DNA of 64,000 nucleotides from Flavobacterium branchiarum. Lineage in GTDB: Bacteria; Bacteroidota; Bacteroidia; Flavobacteriales; Flavobacteriaceae. The position numbers and the translations under genes were made by a program. A model generated the notes under the pieces. The model saw nothing but the letters and a program-made list of their open reading frames with translations, did not search any database and was not told the DNA's origin. The DNA is taken from NCBI RefSeq assembly GCF_030409845.1, contig NZ_JAUFQQ010000005.1, positions 1 through 64,000 of the forward strand, in the 5' to 3' direction. Position 1 is the first letter of the stretch. The number at the start of each line of letters is the position of its first letter. Shown piece after piece: positions 49,501-58,468 of the stretch.

Positions 49501-49521
49501 GGAGTTTCTAGTTATTGCTTA

Positions 49522-50172
49522 CTAATAAATAATATCTTCTTTATAATTTATAAACACTAATTCAGGTTGCTTCATTTCTAACTTATTGATAAGAATTTTA
49601 CATTGAACATATTCTTCGTAAGTCATATTCTTATCATATGAAAATGTAATTTGTGCTTTTGGATTTATAATCAAACTATCTAAAAAAGGCTTCAGGTTTT
49701 CCTTCGGAAAATCATAAGTCTTTTTTCCTTTATATTCAATTTTTCCGTTTTTCTTAAAATACAATTGGCTTACATTCTTACTAGCTTCACCTAGTTTATA
49801 ATATACATCTGTAAAAGGCAAAAACGCCATATTCTTACCAATTGTATCTGCGTAAGTATAATAATTTTGAGCGTTTTCGTTTTTATGAGCAGAATCTGCT
49901 CTCTTTTTCTCTTGAAGTTTCATTACTTCAGGAATCACAATTCTTAGAGGCAAACGCTTATCAATATTAAAAAGCCAATTAGTCGAAATAATACTGTTTT
50001 TTCTATTTACTTCTGCCAAAGTGTCTTTGCCTTCTGTTCTAAAAAAGATATAAATAGGTGAATGATCTAACACCTCTTTTACAACAGATAGATTTGCTTT
50101 TGGTAGTAAAACATCTTCCTTTTTTCCACAAGAAAAAAGAACAAAAACGAAAATTAAACTTAAGTATTTCAT
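49522..50172 (-). CDS. Hypothetical lipoprotein
   Basis: This 216-residue protein has a clear lipoprotein signal (MKYLSLIFVFVLFSCGKKE, lipobox Cys 15), so it should be anchored in a membrane. I do not recognise the family. The C-terminal half (about 150-216: DSLIINPKAQITFSYDKNMTYEEY in outline, core FSYDKNMTYEEY, then LINKLEMKQPELVFI) loosely recalls the periplasmic part of ExbD-like proteins, but no membrane helix of that family is present. It converges on rlmH. A copy of a dispersed repeat lies between it and folP. Confidence 0.7.
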   Translation of the reverse strand: MKYLSLIFVFVLFSCGKKEDVLLPKANLSVVKEVLDHSPIYIFFRTEGKDTLAEVNRKNSIISTNWLFNIDKRLPLRIVIPEVMKLQEKKRADSAHKNENAQNYYTYADTIGKNMAFLPFTDVYYKLGEASKNVSQLYFKKNGKIEYKGKKTYDFPKENLKPFLDSLIINPKAQITFSYDKNMTYEEYVQCKILINKLEMKQPELVFINYKEDIIY

Positions 50173-50273
50173 ATTTTAAATTCTATTATATTAATTCATT
50201 AGCAAAATTTTCACCACATCTATTTACAATTCAGATAGCTTAAGAAAATTAACTTATAGATAAATAACGCAAG

Positions 50274-50372
50274 ACTATGCGAAAAAAATATTTTTCTTAA
50301 ATCATCTTAGATTATCACTTCAATTCCGATTTCTATCAAAACTATGTGTCTATGTGTTAAATGCTTTTTTAC
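50274..50372. repeat. Diverged second copy of the 31.7-kb repeat
   Basis: This intergenic stretch aligns by eye with 31701-31801: ctatgcgaaaaaaatattt, then taaatcatctt, then ctatgtgttaaat and a T-rich end with ttttac. The 13-bp left terminal repeat of the other copy is absent here. Non-coding. Confidence 0.6.
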
Positions 50373-50415
50373 GCCCCGAGCGAATCAAATTGAAGAAGTA
50401 ATTGCACCAAATGAG

Positions 50416-51240
50416 TTAAACGGCTATCTTATTATACAAAGTAACACATTCCATTGCTTCTTTCACATCATGAACGCGCAGGATTTTTGCTCCTTTTGTC
50501 AAAGAAATAGTGTTTAATACCGTTGTTCCGTTTAATGCTTCTTGCTGGCTTGTATTTAATTCTTTGTATATCATTGATTTTCTAGAAAACCCAGCTAAAA
50601 CAGGCAATTCTAACAGATTAAACAATTCCATTTTTTGCAAAACTTCATAATTCTGATCCAGTGTTTTAGAGAAACCAAAACCAGGATCTAATATGATATC
50701 GTTTATGCCTAAATTACGAGCTTGAGCTACTTTTTCTGAAAAATAAAAAAGCATATCTTTTACAATATCATCATATTCAGTAAGGCTTTGCATCGTTTGT
50801 GGTGTACCTCGCATATGCATCAAGATATACGGAACATTGTATTTGGCAATAACCTCAAACATTTTATCGTCTAGATTACCTCCAGAAATATCATTGATAA
50901 TAGCAGCTCCATTTTCAATACACGCTTTTGCAACTTCACTTCTAAAAGTATCTATTGAAAGTAATGCGTCTGGAAAATGACTTAAAATCAATTTTACAAC
51001 AGGAACAATTCGGTCTAATTCTTCTTCTTCCGAAACAAACTCGGCACTTGGCTTACTCGAATATGCGCCAAGATCGATAAATGTAGCCCCATCAGAAAGC
51101 ATTTTTTCTACTTGAGATAGTATTGCTTGATTGCTATTGTATTTTCCACCATCAAAAAAAGAGTTTGGTGTTACATTTAAAATTCCCATTACCTTAGGAA
51201 CTGACAAATCAATGAGTTGTCCTTTGCAGTTAATCAACAT
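50416..51240 (-). CDS. folP: Dihydropteroate synthase
   Basis: FolP joins pABA to 6-hydroxymethyl-dihydropterin pyrophosphate in folate synthesis and is the sulfonamide target. The 274-residue TIM barrel has the signatures MGILNVTPNSFFDGGKY, IDLGAYSSKP, LSIDTFRSEVA, IINDISGG, ILMHMRG, DPGFGFSKTL, AGFSRKSMI and late ILRVHDVKEA. Length and motifs are typical. It is divergent from the DUF1599 gene. No change at known resistance positions can be judged without an alignment. Confidence 0.97.
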   Translation of the reverse strand: MLINCKGQLIDLSVPKVMGILNVTPNSFFDGGKYNSNQAILSQVEKMLSDGATFIDLGAYSSKPSAEFVSEEEELDRIVPVVKLILSHFPDALLSIDTFRSEVAKACIENGAAIINDISGGNLDDKMFEVIAKYNVPYILMHMRGTPQTMQSLTEYDDIVKDMLFYFSEKVAQARNLGINDIILDPGFGFSKTLDQNYEVLQKMELFNLLELPVLAGFSRKSMIYKELNTSQQEALNGTTVLNTISLTKGAKILRVHDVKEAMECVTLYNKIAV

Positions 51241-51389
51241 AGTTTTATGTTTTTTAGTCTAAAGCTTCAAGTTGCAAAACGTTTTCTAACAGATTTTAAC
51301 CTGAAACAAACAAAACTTGAAACTTGAAACAAAACTTTTAAAAATTTTATCCTTATTTTTGAAGAAATTTAGACAAATATACATCAATA

Positions 51390-51938
51390 ATGAAGAATAC
51401 TCCACAAGAATACGATAATGTAATTGCGATTTGTCGTTCCCTTTTTATCAATAAAATGAAAGACTATGGTAGTGCGTGGCGCATATTAAGGTTGCCTTCA
51501 TTAACAGACCAAATCTTTATAAAAGCGCAACGAATTAGAAGCTTGCAAGAAAATGAAATTCGTAAAGTTGACGAAGATGAAAAAGGAGAATTCATAGGAA
51601 TCATCAACTATTCTGTAATGGCATTAATTCAATTGGAGTTAGGTGTTGCAGATCAACCTGATTTAGATGTAGAAAAAGCAACTGAATTATACGATGCTAA
51701 AGTAAAAATTACTAAAGAATTGATGCTTGCAAAAAACCATGATTACGGTGAAGCATGGCGTGATATGCGCGTAAGCTCTTTAACTGATATTATTCTTCAA
51801 AAATTACTTCGTGTTAAACAAATAGAAGATAATAAAGGAAAAACTTTAGTATCAGAAGGAATTGATGCTAATTATCAGGATATGATTAACTACGCTGTTT
51901 TTGCATTGATATTAGATCCTTTGGAAACAAAAAAATAA
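51390..51938 (+). CDS. DUF1599 protein with duplicated domain
   Basis: This 182-residue cytoplasmic protein is made of two similar halves: KMKDYGSAWRILRLPSLTDQ with INYSVMALIQLEL, and KNHDYGEAWRDMRVSSLTDI with INYAVFALIL. The DUF1599 family is found in Bacteroidota next to folP and a BT_3928-type gene; the DYG-AWR and N-Y positions recall nucleotide-binding helical folds, but no activity is established. It is divergent from folP and 44 bp before the BT_3928-type gene. A TATTTTTG -7 box lies at 51354-51361. Confidence 0.92.
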   Translation: MKNTPQEYDNVIAICRSLFINKMKDYGSAWRILRLPSLTDQIFIKAQRIRSLQENEIRKVDEDEKGEFIGIINYSVMALIQLELGVADQPDLDVEKATELYDAKVKITKELMLAKNHDYGEAWRDMRVSSLTDIILQKLLRVKQIEDNKGKTLVSEGIDANYQDMINYAVFALILDPLETKK

Positions 51939-51982
51939 TTCCTATTTTGTAACCTTCAAAAAAACTTAAACTTAAAACCTAC

Positions 51983-53083
51983 ATGAAAAATATAATTACA
52001 CAATTCTCAAGAATATTTGTTGGAGTATTATTTATTATTTCTGGATTAATAAAACTAAATGATCCTGTTGGATTCTCTTATAAATTAGCAGAATACTTTA
52101 GCGAACCAGTTTTCAACATGCCTTTCTTAGAACCATTATCACTTGGATTAGCCTTGTTTTTAGTAATTCTAGAAGTTATTTTAGGAGTGATGTTGCTTAT
52201 TGGTTACAAATCTAAAACAACAATTTGGAGCTTATTAATCCTTATAATCCTTTTTACTTTCCTTACTTTTTACTCAGCCTATTTTGATGTAGTAAAAGAT
52301 TGTGGCTGTTTTGGTGATGCTTTGCATTTAACACCTTGGCAATCATTTACGAAAGATATCGTTTTACTATTCTTCATTTTAATATTATTCATTAATAAAG
52401 AATTAGTTAAGCCTTTATTCAGTAACAGAGTTCAAAATATGATTACTTACGTAAGTATCTTTTTGTGCATTTTTATGGGAATTTGGGTATTGAAACATTT
52501 ACCAATAAAAGATTTCCGTCCCTATAAAGTAGGTTCAAACATCGAAAAAGGAATGGAGATTCCTGAAGGAGCACCACAATCAGTAGTTGAAATGATTTTT
52601 ATTTACAATGCTAATGGTGTAAACAAAGAATATACTGAGAAAGATCTAATGAATATTCCAGAAGGAGCAACTTTTGTAGACCGTAAAGACAAAGTAATCA
52701 CAGAAGGTTACGTACCTCCTATTCATGATTTCTCTATGGAAAAAGATGGTGTAGACCACAAAGACCAATTCTTAAAAGAGCCAAAACTAATGATTTTTGT
52801 TACTTATGATTTAACTCTTTCTGAGCCAGCTGGTATGGAAAAATTAGAGAAATTAAATGAAGAAGCTAAAGCAAAAGGATACAAAGTAATTGGTATGACA
52901 GCTTCGGGACAGGATGAAATTGCTGCAGCAAAAAAACAATATAAACTAAATGTTGATTTTTACTTTTGTGATGCAATTACTCTTAAAACAATCGAAAGAG
53001 CTAATCCTAGTATTGTAATCTTAAACAATGGAACTGTTGCTCAAAAAGTACATTACAATGATATTAAAGATTTAAAATTATAA
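51983..53083 (+). CDS. BT_3928-type membrane protein: DoxX-like plus thioredoxin-like region
   Basis: This 366-residue protein has an N-terminal DoxX/MauE-like domain of four membrane helices (FVGVLFIISGLIKLNDPVGFS, LFLVILEVILGVMLLIGY and so on) with a CG-C pair in VVKDCGCFGDAL, then a fifth helix (about 155-172) and a C-terminal extracytoplasmic thioredoxin-like region without a CxxC. In Bacteroidota it follows DUF1599, as here. The MauE-like part suggests membrane electron or thiol handling, which is inference. A terminator at 53112-53157 closes the unit. Confidence 0.88.
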   Translation: MKNIITQFSRIFVGVLFIISGLIKLNDPVGFSYKLAEYFSEPVFNMPFLEPLSLGLALFLVILEVILGVMLLIGYKSKTTIWSLLILIILFTFLTFYSAYFDVVKDCGCFGDALHLTPWQSFTKDIVLLFFILILFINKELVKPLFSNRVQNMITYVSIFLCIFMGIWVLKHLPIKDFRPYKVGSNIEKGMEIPEGAPQSVVEMIFIYNANGVNKEYTEKDLMNIPEGATFVDRKDKVITEGYVPPIHDFSMEKDGVDHKDQFLKEPKLMIFVTYDLTLSEPAGMEKLEKLNEEAKAKGYKVIGMTASGQDEIAAAKKQYKLNVDFYFCDAITLKTIERANPSIVILNNGTVAQKVHYNDIKDLKL

Positions 53084-53111
53084 AAATTTTTAAATTTTAA
53101 AGCAATAAAAA

Positions 53112-53157
53112 CTTGCATCAATGAGCCTAAATTAGTGTTTATTGATGCATTTTTTTT
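53112..53157 (+). terminator. Terminator after the BT_3928-type gene
   Basis: TGCATCAAT (53114-53122) and ATTGATGCA (53141-53149) form a 9-bp stem with a long loop and a run of eight T, 30 bp past the stop. Confidence 0.8.
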
Positions 53158-53193
53158 ATGTACATTTGAAAGTACATCTTTAAAATTAACATT

Positions 53194-53853
53194 ATGAGCA
53201 AACCCCAAAACGTTGCGTTTATTTTATTCTTTATGCTTTTAAGCACTTTTAGTTTCGGACAATCAAAAGTAAAAGACACAACACAAGCCTATGTTTTTTT
53301 TATACATAATAAGTTTCTTGAAGAAAATGATTTAAATGCTAAACATCCTGAGTATGGAAGAGCAGAATACAATGAAATCATTAAATCGTTTAAAGATGAT
53401 AATTTTATTGTTTTTAGTGAAATTAGAACCCCAAAAACTGATTTCGATAAATTCGTTAGAAAAAATGTAAAGCAAATTAATTCTTTAATAAAAAAAGGCG
53501 TTAAACCTAATAAAATAACAGTAATAGGTACTTCTAAAGGAGGTTATATCGCACAATATATTTCTACTTATTTAGCAAATCCCGACGTTAATTTTGTATT
53601 CATTGGATGTTTCACAGATGCAGATATAGAACAAATCCCTGATTTAAATTATTGTGGAAACATTTTAACAATCTATGAAAAATCAGATATTTATGGTGTT
53701 TCGGCACTAAAAAGAAAAGAAACCTCGAAGTTAAAAATCAATCATTTTAAAGAAATTGAATTAAATACAAATCTGAAACATGGCTTTTTATACAAAGCCT
53801 TAGACGATTGGATTGTACCTAGTAAAAAATGGGCAAATGGCAATTATAAATAA
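53194..53853 (+). CDS. Exported alpha/beta hydrolase-like protein
   Basis: This 219-residue protein has a signal peptide (about 1-22, LLSTFSFGQ). It carries a nucleophile elbow GTSKGGYIAQY (Ser in GxSxG-like context GTSKGG) after VTVIGTS-type strand sequence, and a late His in LKHGFLYKAL as a candidate catalytic base. The fold is likely a compact alpha/beta hydrolase acting in the periplasm. Substrate is unknown; no lid domain is evident. It stands alone between two terminated units. Confidence 0.78.
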   Translation: MSKPQNVAFILFFMLLSTFSFGQSKVKDTTQAYVFFIHNKFLEENDLNAKHPEYGRAEYNEIIKSFKDDNFIVFSEIRTPKTDFDKFVRKNVKQINSLIKKGVKPNKITVIGTSKGGYIAQYISTYLANPDVNFVFIGCFTDADIEQIPDLNYCGNILTIYEKSDIYGVSALKRKETSKLKINHFKEIELNTNLKHGFLYKALDDWIVPSKKWANGNYK

Positions 53854-54287
53854 ATACAGCAATCAAAAAATTGTAAGCCATTTAAGTGCCTTAGAAATCA
53901 CCGTTGGAGCTAATTCAACTGGTGTTTTCTCTTTATAACTCATCTTGTAAAACATATTCTCACACCAAAATTTCGATTAAAATAAAGTGTTCAATAACAA
54001 TTCTGAGACAGAAATCATTAAGTCCTTTTTATACATAAGCCTGACGTTTTTTTTCATTTAAAATTCTTTTTAAAACGAAAATCGAATCTGTTTTTAAAAA
54101 TTATTTTAGCTCAGATGCTCCTTATTTGCCTGTAAAACCAATTCCAGCCCACAACTATTACGATTTCATTTTGCTTTTTGTAACCAAAATTGTTCAATTT
54201 GTGACAAAACAAAGACGCCTTCAAATTTTGTTAATCTCTATTTCTGTTTCGATTTGTTTGTTTAACTTTGGTAAAAAATATACATCT
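53854..54287. other. Intergenic region before the TlpA-like gene
   Basis: These 434 bp hold no convincing gene. A 29-codon minus-strand frame (53875-53961, MFYKMSYKEKTPVE...) reads like the tail of a lost protein. An upstream extension of the TlpA frame to 54126 is possible, but lacks the signal peptide expected at the start. A TAACTTTG -7 box at 54263-54270 places the promoter inside that extension. Confidence 0.5.
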
Positions 54288-54782
54288 ATGAAAAAAATAG
54301 TTCTATTGTTTATTGCTTTTGCTACGTTTTCTTGTACAAATGCACAAAAAACTGCTTTCTCTAAAGAAGCCCTATCAGAAAAATTATTAGCTACTGATAA
54401 TAGTCAAGTTGCATTCAAAGACATATTAAAAAAATACAAAGGAAAAACTTTGGTAATCGAAGTTTGGGCATCTTGGTGTGGAGATTGTATCAAAGCAATG
54501 CCTAAAGTAAAAGAATTACAAGCAAACAATCCAGATGTAGCTTACTTATTCCTTTCGGCTGATAAAACAGCTGAAAAATGGAAAGCTGGAATTGAGAAAC
54601 ACGACATAAAAGGAGATCATTATATGATGAATGATGGAATGAAAGGTGTTTTTGGAAAAGCTATGGATCTAGATTGGATTCCTAGATACATCATTGTAGA
54701 CAAAAAAGGTGAAATTGTTTTGTATCGTGCAATCGAAACCGACTTTGAAAAAATCAATCAAACGTTACAAAGCTTAAAATAA
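54288..54782 (+). CDS. TlpA-like thioredoxin lipoprotein
   Basis: This is a 164-residue exported thiol-disulfide oxidoreductase. I chose ATG 54288 because it gives a lipoprotein signal (MKKIVLLFIAFATFSCTN) and follows a TAACTTTG -7 box by 17 bp; the longer frame from 54126 adds 54 residues of unlikely sequence. The redox site is WASWCGDCIKAMP (CxxC = CGDC), followed by the family's FLSADKTAEKW and cis-Pro region WIPRYIIVDKKG. It would reduce or oxidise periplasmic proteins. The gene lies 41 bp before tpiA and may be co-transcribed with it. Confidence 0.9.
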   Translation: MKKIVLLFIAFATFSCTNAQKTAFSKEALSEKLLATDNSQVAFKDILKKYKGKTLVIEVWASWCGDCIKAMPKVKELQANNPDVAYLFLSADKTAEKWKAGIEKHDIKGDHYMMNDGMKGVFGKAMDLDWIPRYIIVDKKGEIVLYRAIETDFEKINQTLQSLK

Positions 54783-54823
54783 TAGTATAAAATTTCAAAA
54801 AAATAAAAATAAAACAAACCGAG

Positions 54824-55576
54824 ATGAGAAAGAAAATTGTTGCAGGAAACTGGAAAATGCATAAAAACGCAGAACAAACTGAAGATTTATTAAACGAGTT
54901 AATTGCTAAATTACCAACTGTAAGTGAGACTCAAGTAATTGTTGCTCCTACTTTTGTAAACTTAGCTTCTGCGGTTGCACATTTAGAGTTTACAACTATT
55001 GAGGTTGCTGCACAAAATGTACATCAAGCTGAAAGTGGTGCTTTTACAGGAGAAGTTTCTGCAGATATGATAAAAAGCGTTGGTGTAGACTATGTAATTC
55101 TTGGACACTCTGAGCGTAGAGCTATATTCAAAGAAACAGATGCACTTATTGCAAACAAAGTGGATACTTCATTAAAACATGAATTAACGGTTATTTTCTG
55201 TTTTGGAGAAGAATTAAAAGATCGTCAAACAGGAAACCATTTTAATATTGTTGAAAATCAATTAAAGGATGGTTTATTCCAAATAGAAAAGGAATCTTGG
55301 GCTAATGTAATCCTTGCTTACGAGCCAGTTTGGGCTATCGGAACAGGAGAAACTGCTTCACCTGAACAAGCACAAGAAATGCACGAATTTATTAGAGAAA
55401 CTGTACGTAAAGCTTTTGGAAAAGAAATCGCAGAAGAAGTTTCTATTTTATACGGAGGAAGTGTAAAACCAGAAAATGCAAAAGAAATTTTCTCTAAACC
55501 AGATGTAGACGGTGGTCTTATTGGTGGAGCTGCCTTAAAAGCAGATGATTTTGCTGCTATTGTAACAGCAATCTAA
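54824..55576 (+). CDS. tpiA: Triosephosphate isomerase
   Basis: TpiA interconverts dihydroxyacetone phosphate and glyceraldehyde 3-phosphate in glycolysis. The 250-residue barrel has all signature residues: N and K in AGNWKMHK, catalytic His in ILGHSERR, catalytic Glu in LAYEPVWAIGTG, and the phosphate-binding LYGGSVKPENA and DGGLIGGAAL. Length is normal. A very strong hairpin terminator follows 19 bp after the stop. Confidence 0.98.
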   Translation: MRKKIVAGNWKMHKNAEQTEDLLNELIAKLPTVSETQVIVAPTFVNLASAVAHLEFTTIEVAAQNVHQAESGAFTGEVSADMIKSVGVDYVILGHSERRAIFKETDALIANKVDTSLKHELTVIFCFGEELKDRQTGNHFNIVENQLKDGLFQIEKESWANVILAYEPVWAIGTGETASPEQAQEMHEFIRETVRKAFGKEIAEEVSILYGGSVKPENAKEIFSKPDVDGGLIGGAALKADDFAAIVTAI

Positions 55577-55594
55577 AATTCCTTTATATCATAC

Positions 55595-55650
55595 AAAATG
55601 GTTTGAGAGAGACGCGTTTAACCGCGTCTCTCTCAAACCATTTTTTTTTT
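55595..55650 (+). terminator. 22-bp-stem terminator after tpiA
   Basis: The arms at 55595-55616 and 55623-55644 are perfectly complementary over 22 bp with a 6-base loop, and T continues to 55650. The central gagacgc/gcgtctc is shared with the hairpin at 47151, so this may be a repeat element serving as a terminator. Confidence 0.9.
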
Positions 55651-55765
55651 CGGATTATTTACGTGATAAAATTTCATTATATTTGAGAATACAATTAATT
55701 GGAATTCAAAACAATAACCATATTCTAATTCATTTAATTGTTATTAACCTATTAAATTCAAAAAG

Positions 55766-56185
55766 ATGAAATTTACAAGAAAAGCACATGCCAACTGGAA
55801 AGGCACCGGAATGGAAGGAAAAGGGACTATTAGTACACAGAGCACTACTTTAGATAATGCTCAACTATCATTTAAGACACGTTTTGAAAATGGTGTAGGA
55901 ACAAATCCTGAAGAATTGATCGCAGCAGCTCATTCTGGCTGTTTTACGATGCAATTAAGCTTTTTACTATCAGAAGCAGGTTACACGCCAGAAGATTTGC
56001 ATACAGAGGCTACTGTAACTTTTGAAGATGGCACAATAACACAGATAAATTTAGATCTTAAAGGAAAAGTTCCAAATATTTCAGAAGAGGAGTTTTCTAA
56101 TACAGCTTTAAAAGCCAAAGAAATTTGTCCTATATCTAAGTTATTAAATACAAACATCACTTTAACTGTAAATCTACTTAAATAA
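55766..56185 (+). CDS. OsmC-type peroxiredoxin-like protein
   Basis: This is a 139-residue OsmC subfamily protein. It begins KFTRKAHANWKGTGMEGKGT, the usual OsmC opening, with reactive cysteines in AAAHSGCFTMQLS and KEICPISKLL and ends with a beta-strand ITLTVNL. It reduces organic hydroperoxides in the OsmC model and is commonly stress-induced. This differs from the OsmC relative in the pirin operon, which has a YhfA-like opening. A terminator follows at 56233-56262. Confidence 0.93.
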   Translation: MKFTRKAHANWKGTGMEGKGTISTQSTTLDNAQLSFKTRFENGVGTNPEELIAAAHSGCFTMQLSFLLSEAGYTPEDLHTEATVTFEDGTITQINLDLKGKVPNISEEEFSNTALKAKEICPISKLLNTNITLTVNLLK

Positions 56186-56232
56186 AAAAAATCTTCCGAT
56201 AAAAATAGTTTGTAGACCGAAGTATACAAAAC

Positions 56233-56262
56233 AAAACCAGCATAATTAATTGCTGGTTTTTT
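56233..56262 (+). terminator. Terminator after OsmC
   Basis: AAAACCAGC (56233-56241) and GCTGGTTTTTT (56252-56262) form a stem with a 10-base loop and a T-run, about 48 bp past the OsmC stop. Confidence 0.85.
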
Positions 56263-56477
56263 ATGATTCTTATCCTCAAGATTCTTCTTTTTTTCACCTC
56301 CCATAAACAAGGTTTTATTCTATTACAAATAAGTAAACAATTAACTCCTTACTTTATTTTCTACTACTTTAGCTGAGTAGAGTCACGTCAATGGCTCCCT
56401 GAACAAAAGACCTATTTAATCCTATTTGTAATAAATTAAGAAAAATAATTCTTCCATACATCTAAGCGTTTATCATA

Positions 56478-56678
56478 TCATAATTTGTCAATTATTTTAT
56501 TTACCTCACCTTCTATTAGCTTATAATCTTCACAAATTTTAAGACTACTCTCACTTGTTCTTTCCCCTCGCAAAGACTGTCCTATAAATTGTACAGAGAA
56601 ACCATATTTTTCTACAAGTTTTTTTATAATTACAGGATTGTAACTATTATAACCTTTTTTTTGTCTATTATTCGTCAT
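56478..56678 (-). CDS. Small putative DNA-binding protein
   Basis: This 66-residue basic protein has a predicted all-helical fold and a short core KKLVEKYGFSVQFIGQSLRG followed by ER and a second helix ICEDYKLIEGEVNKII. Similar small proteins with the pattern KYG.S..FI..SLRG.R occur across Bacteroidota, sometimes in mobile regions; they look like single HTH-type regulators, but I know of no proven function. It stands alone, opposite in direction to its neighbours, in an AT-rich area. Confidence 0.6.
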   Translation of the reverse strand: MTNNRQKKGYNSYNPVIIKKLVEKYGFSVQFIGQSLRGERTSESSLKICEDYKLIEGEVNKIIDKL

Positions 56679-56996
56679 TACTTTATTTGTTTAAAATTAC
56701 CTAACAACTACCGAAGTATCTTATATCAAAAAAGTAAATATAGTGTAATTTTCTACATAATAACAATTAATATGTAAGAATTTGATTATTTAGAAGCCAT
56801 CAAGAACTACTTTAAAAGAAACTTCAAAATTTATATTTAATAATGACTTAGTTTTTTCTAATTATTCTCAAGACAATAAAAGTAAAATAACTCTTAAAAA
56901 GCAGGGATTAATAAAAAATCATTAACTAAGAAACATTATATTTATAACAACCAAAAAAAAGGAATACCAAAACTAACCATCTAAACTATTGTAATT
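56679..56996. other. AT-rich intergenic region
   Basis: I see no gene, RNA or clear promoter in these 318 bp between the small regulator-like gene and the ExbD-like gene. Confidence 0.5.
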
Positions 56997-57536
56997 ATGG
57001 AAATCTACAAAAGAGACAAGAAAGTAAGAAGTAAAAAACTAAAAGCAAGAGTAGATTTAACTGCAATGGTAAGTGTTTCATTTTTACTGATTGCATTCTT
57101 CATGATCACAACCGAATTAGACAAACCTAAAACATTGAGTTTATGTTTACCTGAGAAAGATCCTAACTATTACAGAAATTATGGTTGTGGAGGAATACAT
57201 GAAACTCGTATTATAACCATATTGCTTGATGACAATGATCAAATTGTTTCCTATTACGGTCTTTTAGAATGGCCAATAGATGGCCCTAAACAAATTAAAT
57301 ATGGGAAAGATGGAATTCGCAAAGAACTATACTACAAGAATAAATCTATTCTAGAATATTCCGCACAAATGGGAAGACCTAAAAACGGAGCCATTGTTAT
57401 CATAAAACCCAGTAAAAAATCCAACTATAAAAATCTGGTTGATATTCTTGATGAAATGGCAATTGCCAAAATTCAGAATTATACAATTGTAAATGATTTT
57501 ACACCCGAGGAATCAAAATTATTAGCATCTAGATAA
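56997..57536 (+). CDS. Orphan ExbD/TolR-like protein
   Basis: This 179-residue protein has a basic cytosolic N terminus (KRDKKVRSKKLKARVDLTAM), one membrane helix (about 24-42, VSVSFLLIAFFMITT) in the ExbD pattern, and an extracytoplasmic domain ending with the ExbD-like region KSNYKNLVDILDEMAIAKI. ExbD works with ExbB and TonB to use the proton gradient at the outer membrane. Here no exbB or tonB gene is adjacent, and the usual ExbD Asp in the helix is replaced by a sequence starting DLTAM just before it. It may be an accessory ExbD for another motor complex. Confidence 0.75.
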   Translation: MEIYKRDKKVRSKKLKARVDLTAMVSVSFLLIAFFMITTELDKPKTLSLCLPEKDPNYYRNYGCGGIHETRIITILLDDNDQIVSYYGLLEWPIDGPKQIKYGKDGIRKELYYKNKSILEYSAQMGRPKNGAIVIIKPSKKSNYKNLVDILDEMAIAKIQNYTIVNDFTPEESKLLASR

Positions 57537-57540
57537 AAGA

Positions 57541-58413
57541 GCAGTTTGTAGTTTGCAGTTCTCAGTCGCAGTTTACAGTTTACAGTCTCAGTACAGAACT
57601 TGAAACAGCATGAAAGTTGCAGTTTACAGTCGTAGTTGTCAGTCACAGTATAAAACTTTAAATACGCTTCGACTCCGCTCAGCGTGACAACATGAAACAG
57701 TCGCAGTTTTCAGGTATCAATACGAAAACCTGTGGAGTAGCAAGAACTTTTTTTGTTCGAATTCTTTTTAACCACAATATTGTCTTTCTGAGGAACGAAG
57801 AATCTCCGCAAGAAACTAACGCAAAGTATTCCGAGATTGTCGAGCTATTTAGATGCGATTACTTTGTCTATTCACTATCGCTCGGTTTTTGTTCCACAGA
57901 CGGAAGTTTGAGATAAGACGAGCCTTTAGAGAATTAAGACTGGAGTAATGAATGATTCTTTTGAAGTCCTTTTTGTATTAGCCTCTTTATAATATTACTT
58001 CATTTATTTGCTATTACTCGGGTCTTCGTAGCTTAGAAGGACAAGATTGAGGAGATAATGCAAAATTCCATGAAAAAACTGTTTTATGTTAGCTACTTGT
58101 GGAGATTCTTCGTGCCTCAGAAAGACAAGATTGTGGGTAATTCAGATTCTATAAAAAAGCTGTATTGTATTAGCCCGTTTTTGGAATTACTTTGTCTATT
58201 CACTATCGTTCAGGTCTTTGTTCTTTTTTTACTCCTCCTCTCTTTTGTGTTAGCGGTTTGATGAGATTTTTGTCTCCCCACAGGTTTTCTCGTATTTATT
58301 CAGTTTTCAGTCACAGTGCCATCCTGAGCGGAGTCGAAGGACTGTCACAATACAAAACTTGAAACCTAAAACTCAAAACACACTTCGACTCAGCTCAGCA
58401 TGACAACTTGAAC
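57541..58413. repeat. Mosaic of short dispersed repeats
   Basis: The 0.9 kb between the ExbD-like gene and rpsA is non-coding and repetitive. It has a degenerate run of gcagtttacagt-type units (about 57541-57650); a 30-base element at 57667-57698 with a direct copy at 58383-58413 and an inverted copy at 58321-58350; a 27-base element at 57781-57807 with an inverted copy at 58101-58127 (one mismatch); a 19-base direct repeat at 57862-57880 and 58190-58208; and an inverted pair around acgaaaacctgtgg (about 57720 and 58268). Short frames inside are not convincing genes. Confidence 0.8.
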
Positions 58414-58446
58414 CAAAAAAAAAGTCCCACATTGCTGTGGGACTTT
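58414..58446 (-). terminator. Intrinsic terminator after rpsA
   Basis: AAAGTCCCACA (58421-58431) and TGTGGGACTTT (58436-58446) form a perfect 11-bp stem with a 4-base loop. T-run on the minus strand, about 25 bp past the rpsA stop. Confidence 0.93.
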
Positions 58447-58468
58447 CTATATATAAAAAAACTAAGAA

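Noticed and set aside
54126..54287. N-terminal extension of the TlpA-like protein
   Set aside because: The likely -7 box and the lipoprotein signal peptide are downstream of it; starting at 54288 gives a normal exported thioredoxin.
57692..58261. Two plus-strand frames (74 and 67 codons) in the repeat mosaic
   Set aside because: Both are made from the dispersed repeat elements, which occur in both orientations, so they are not protein-coding.
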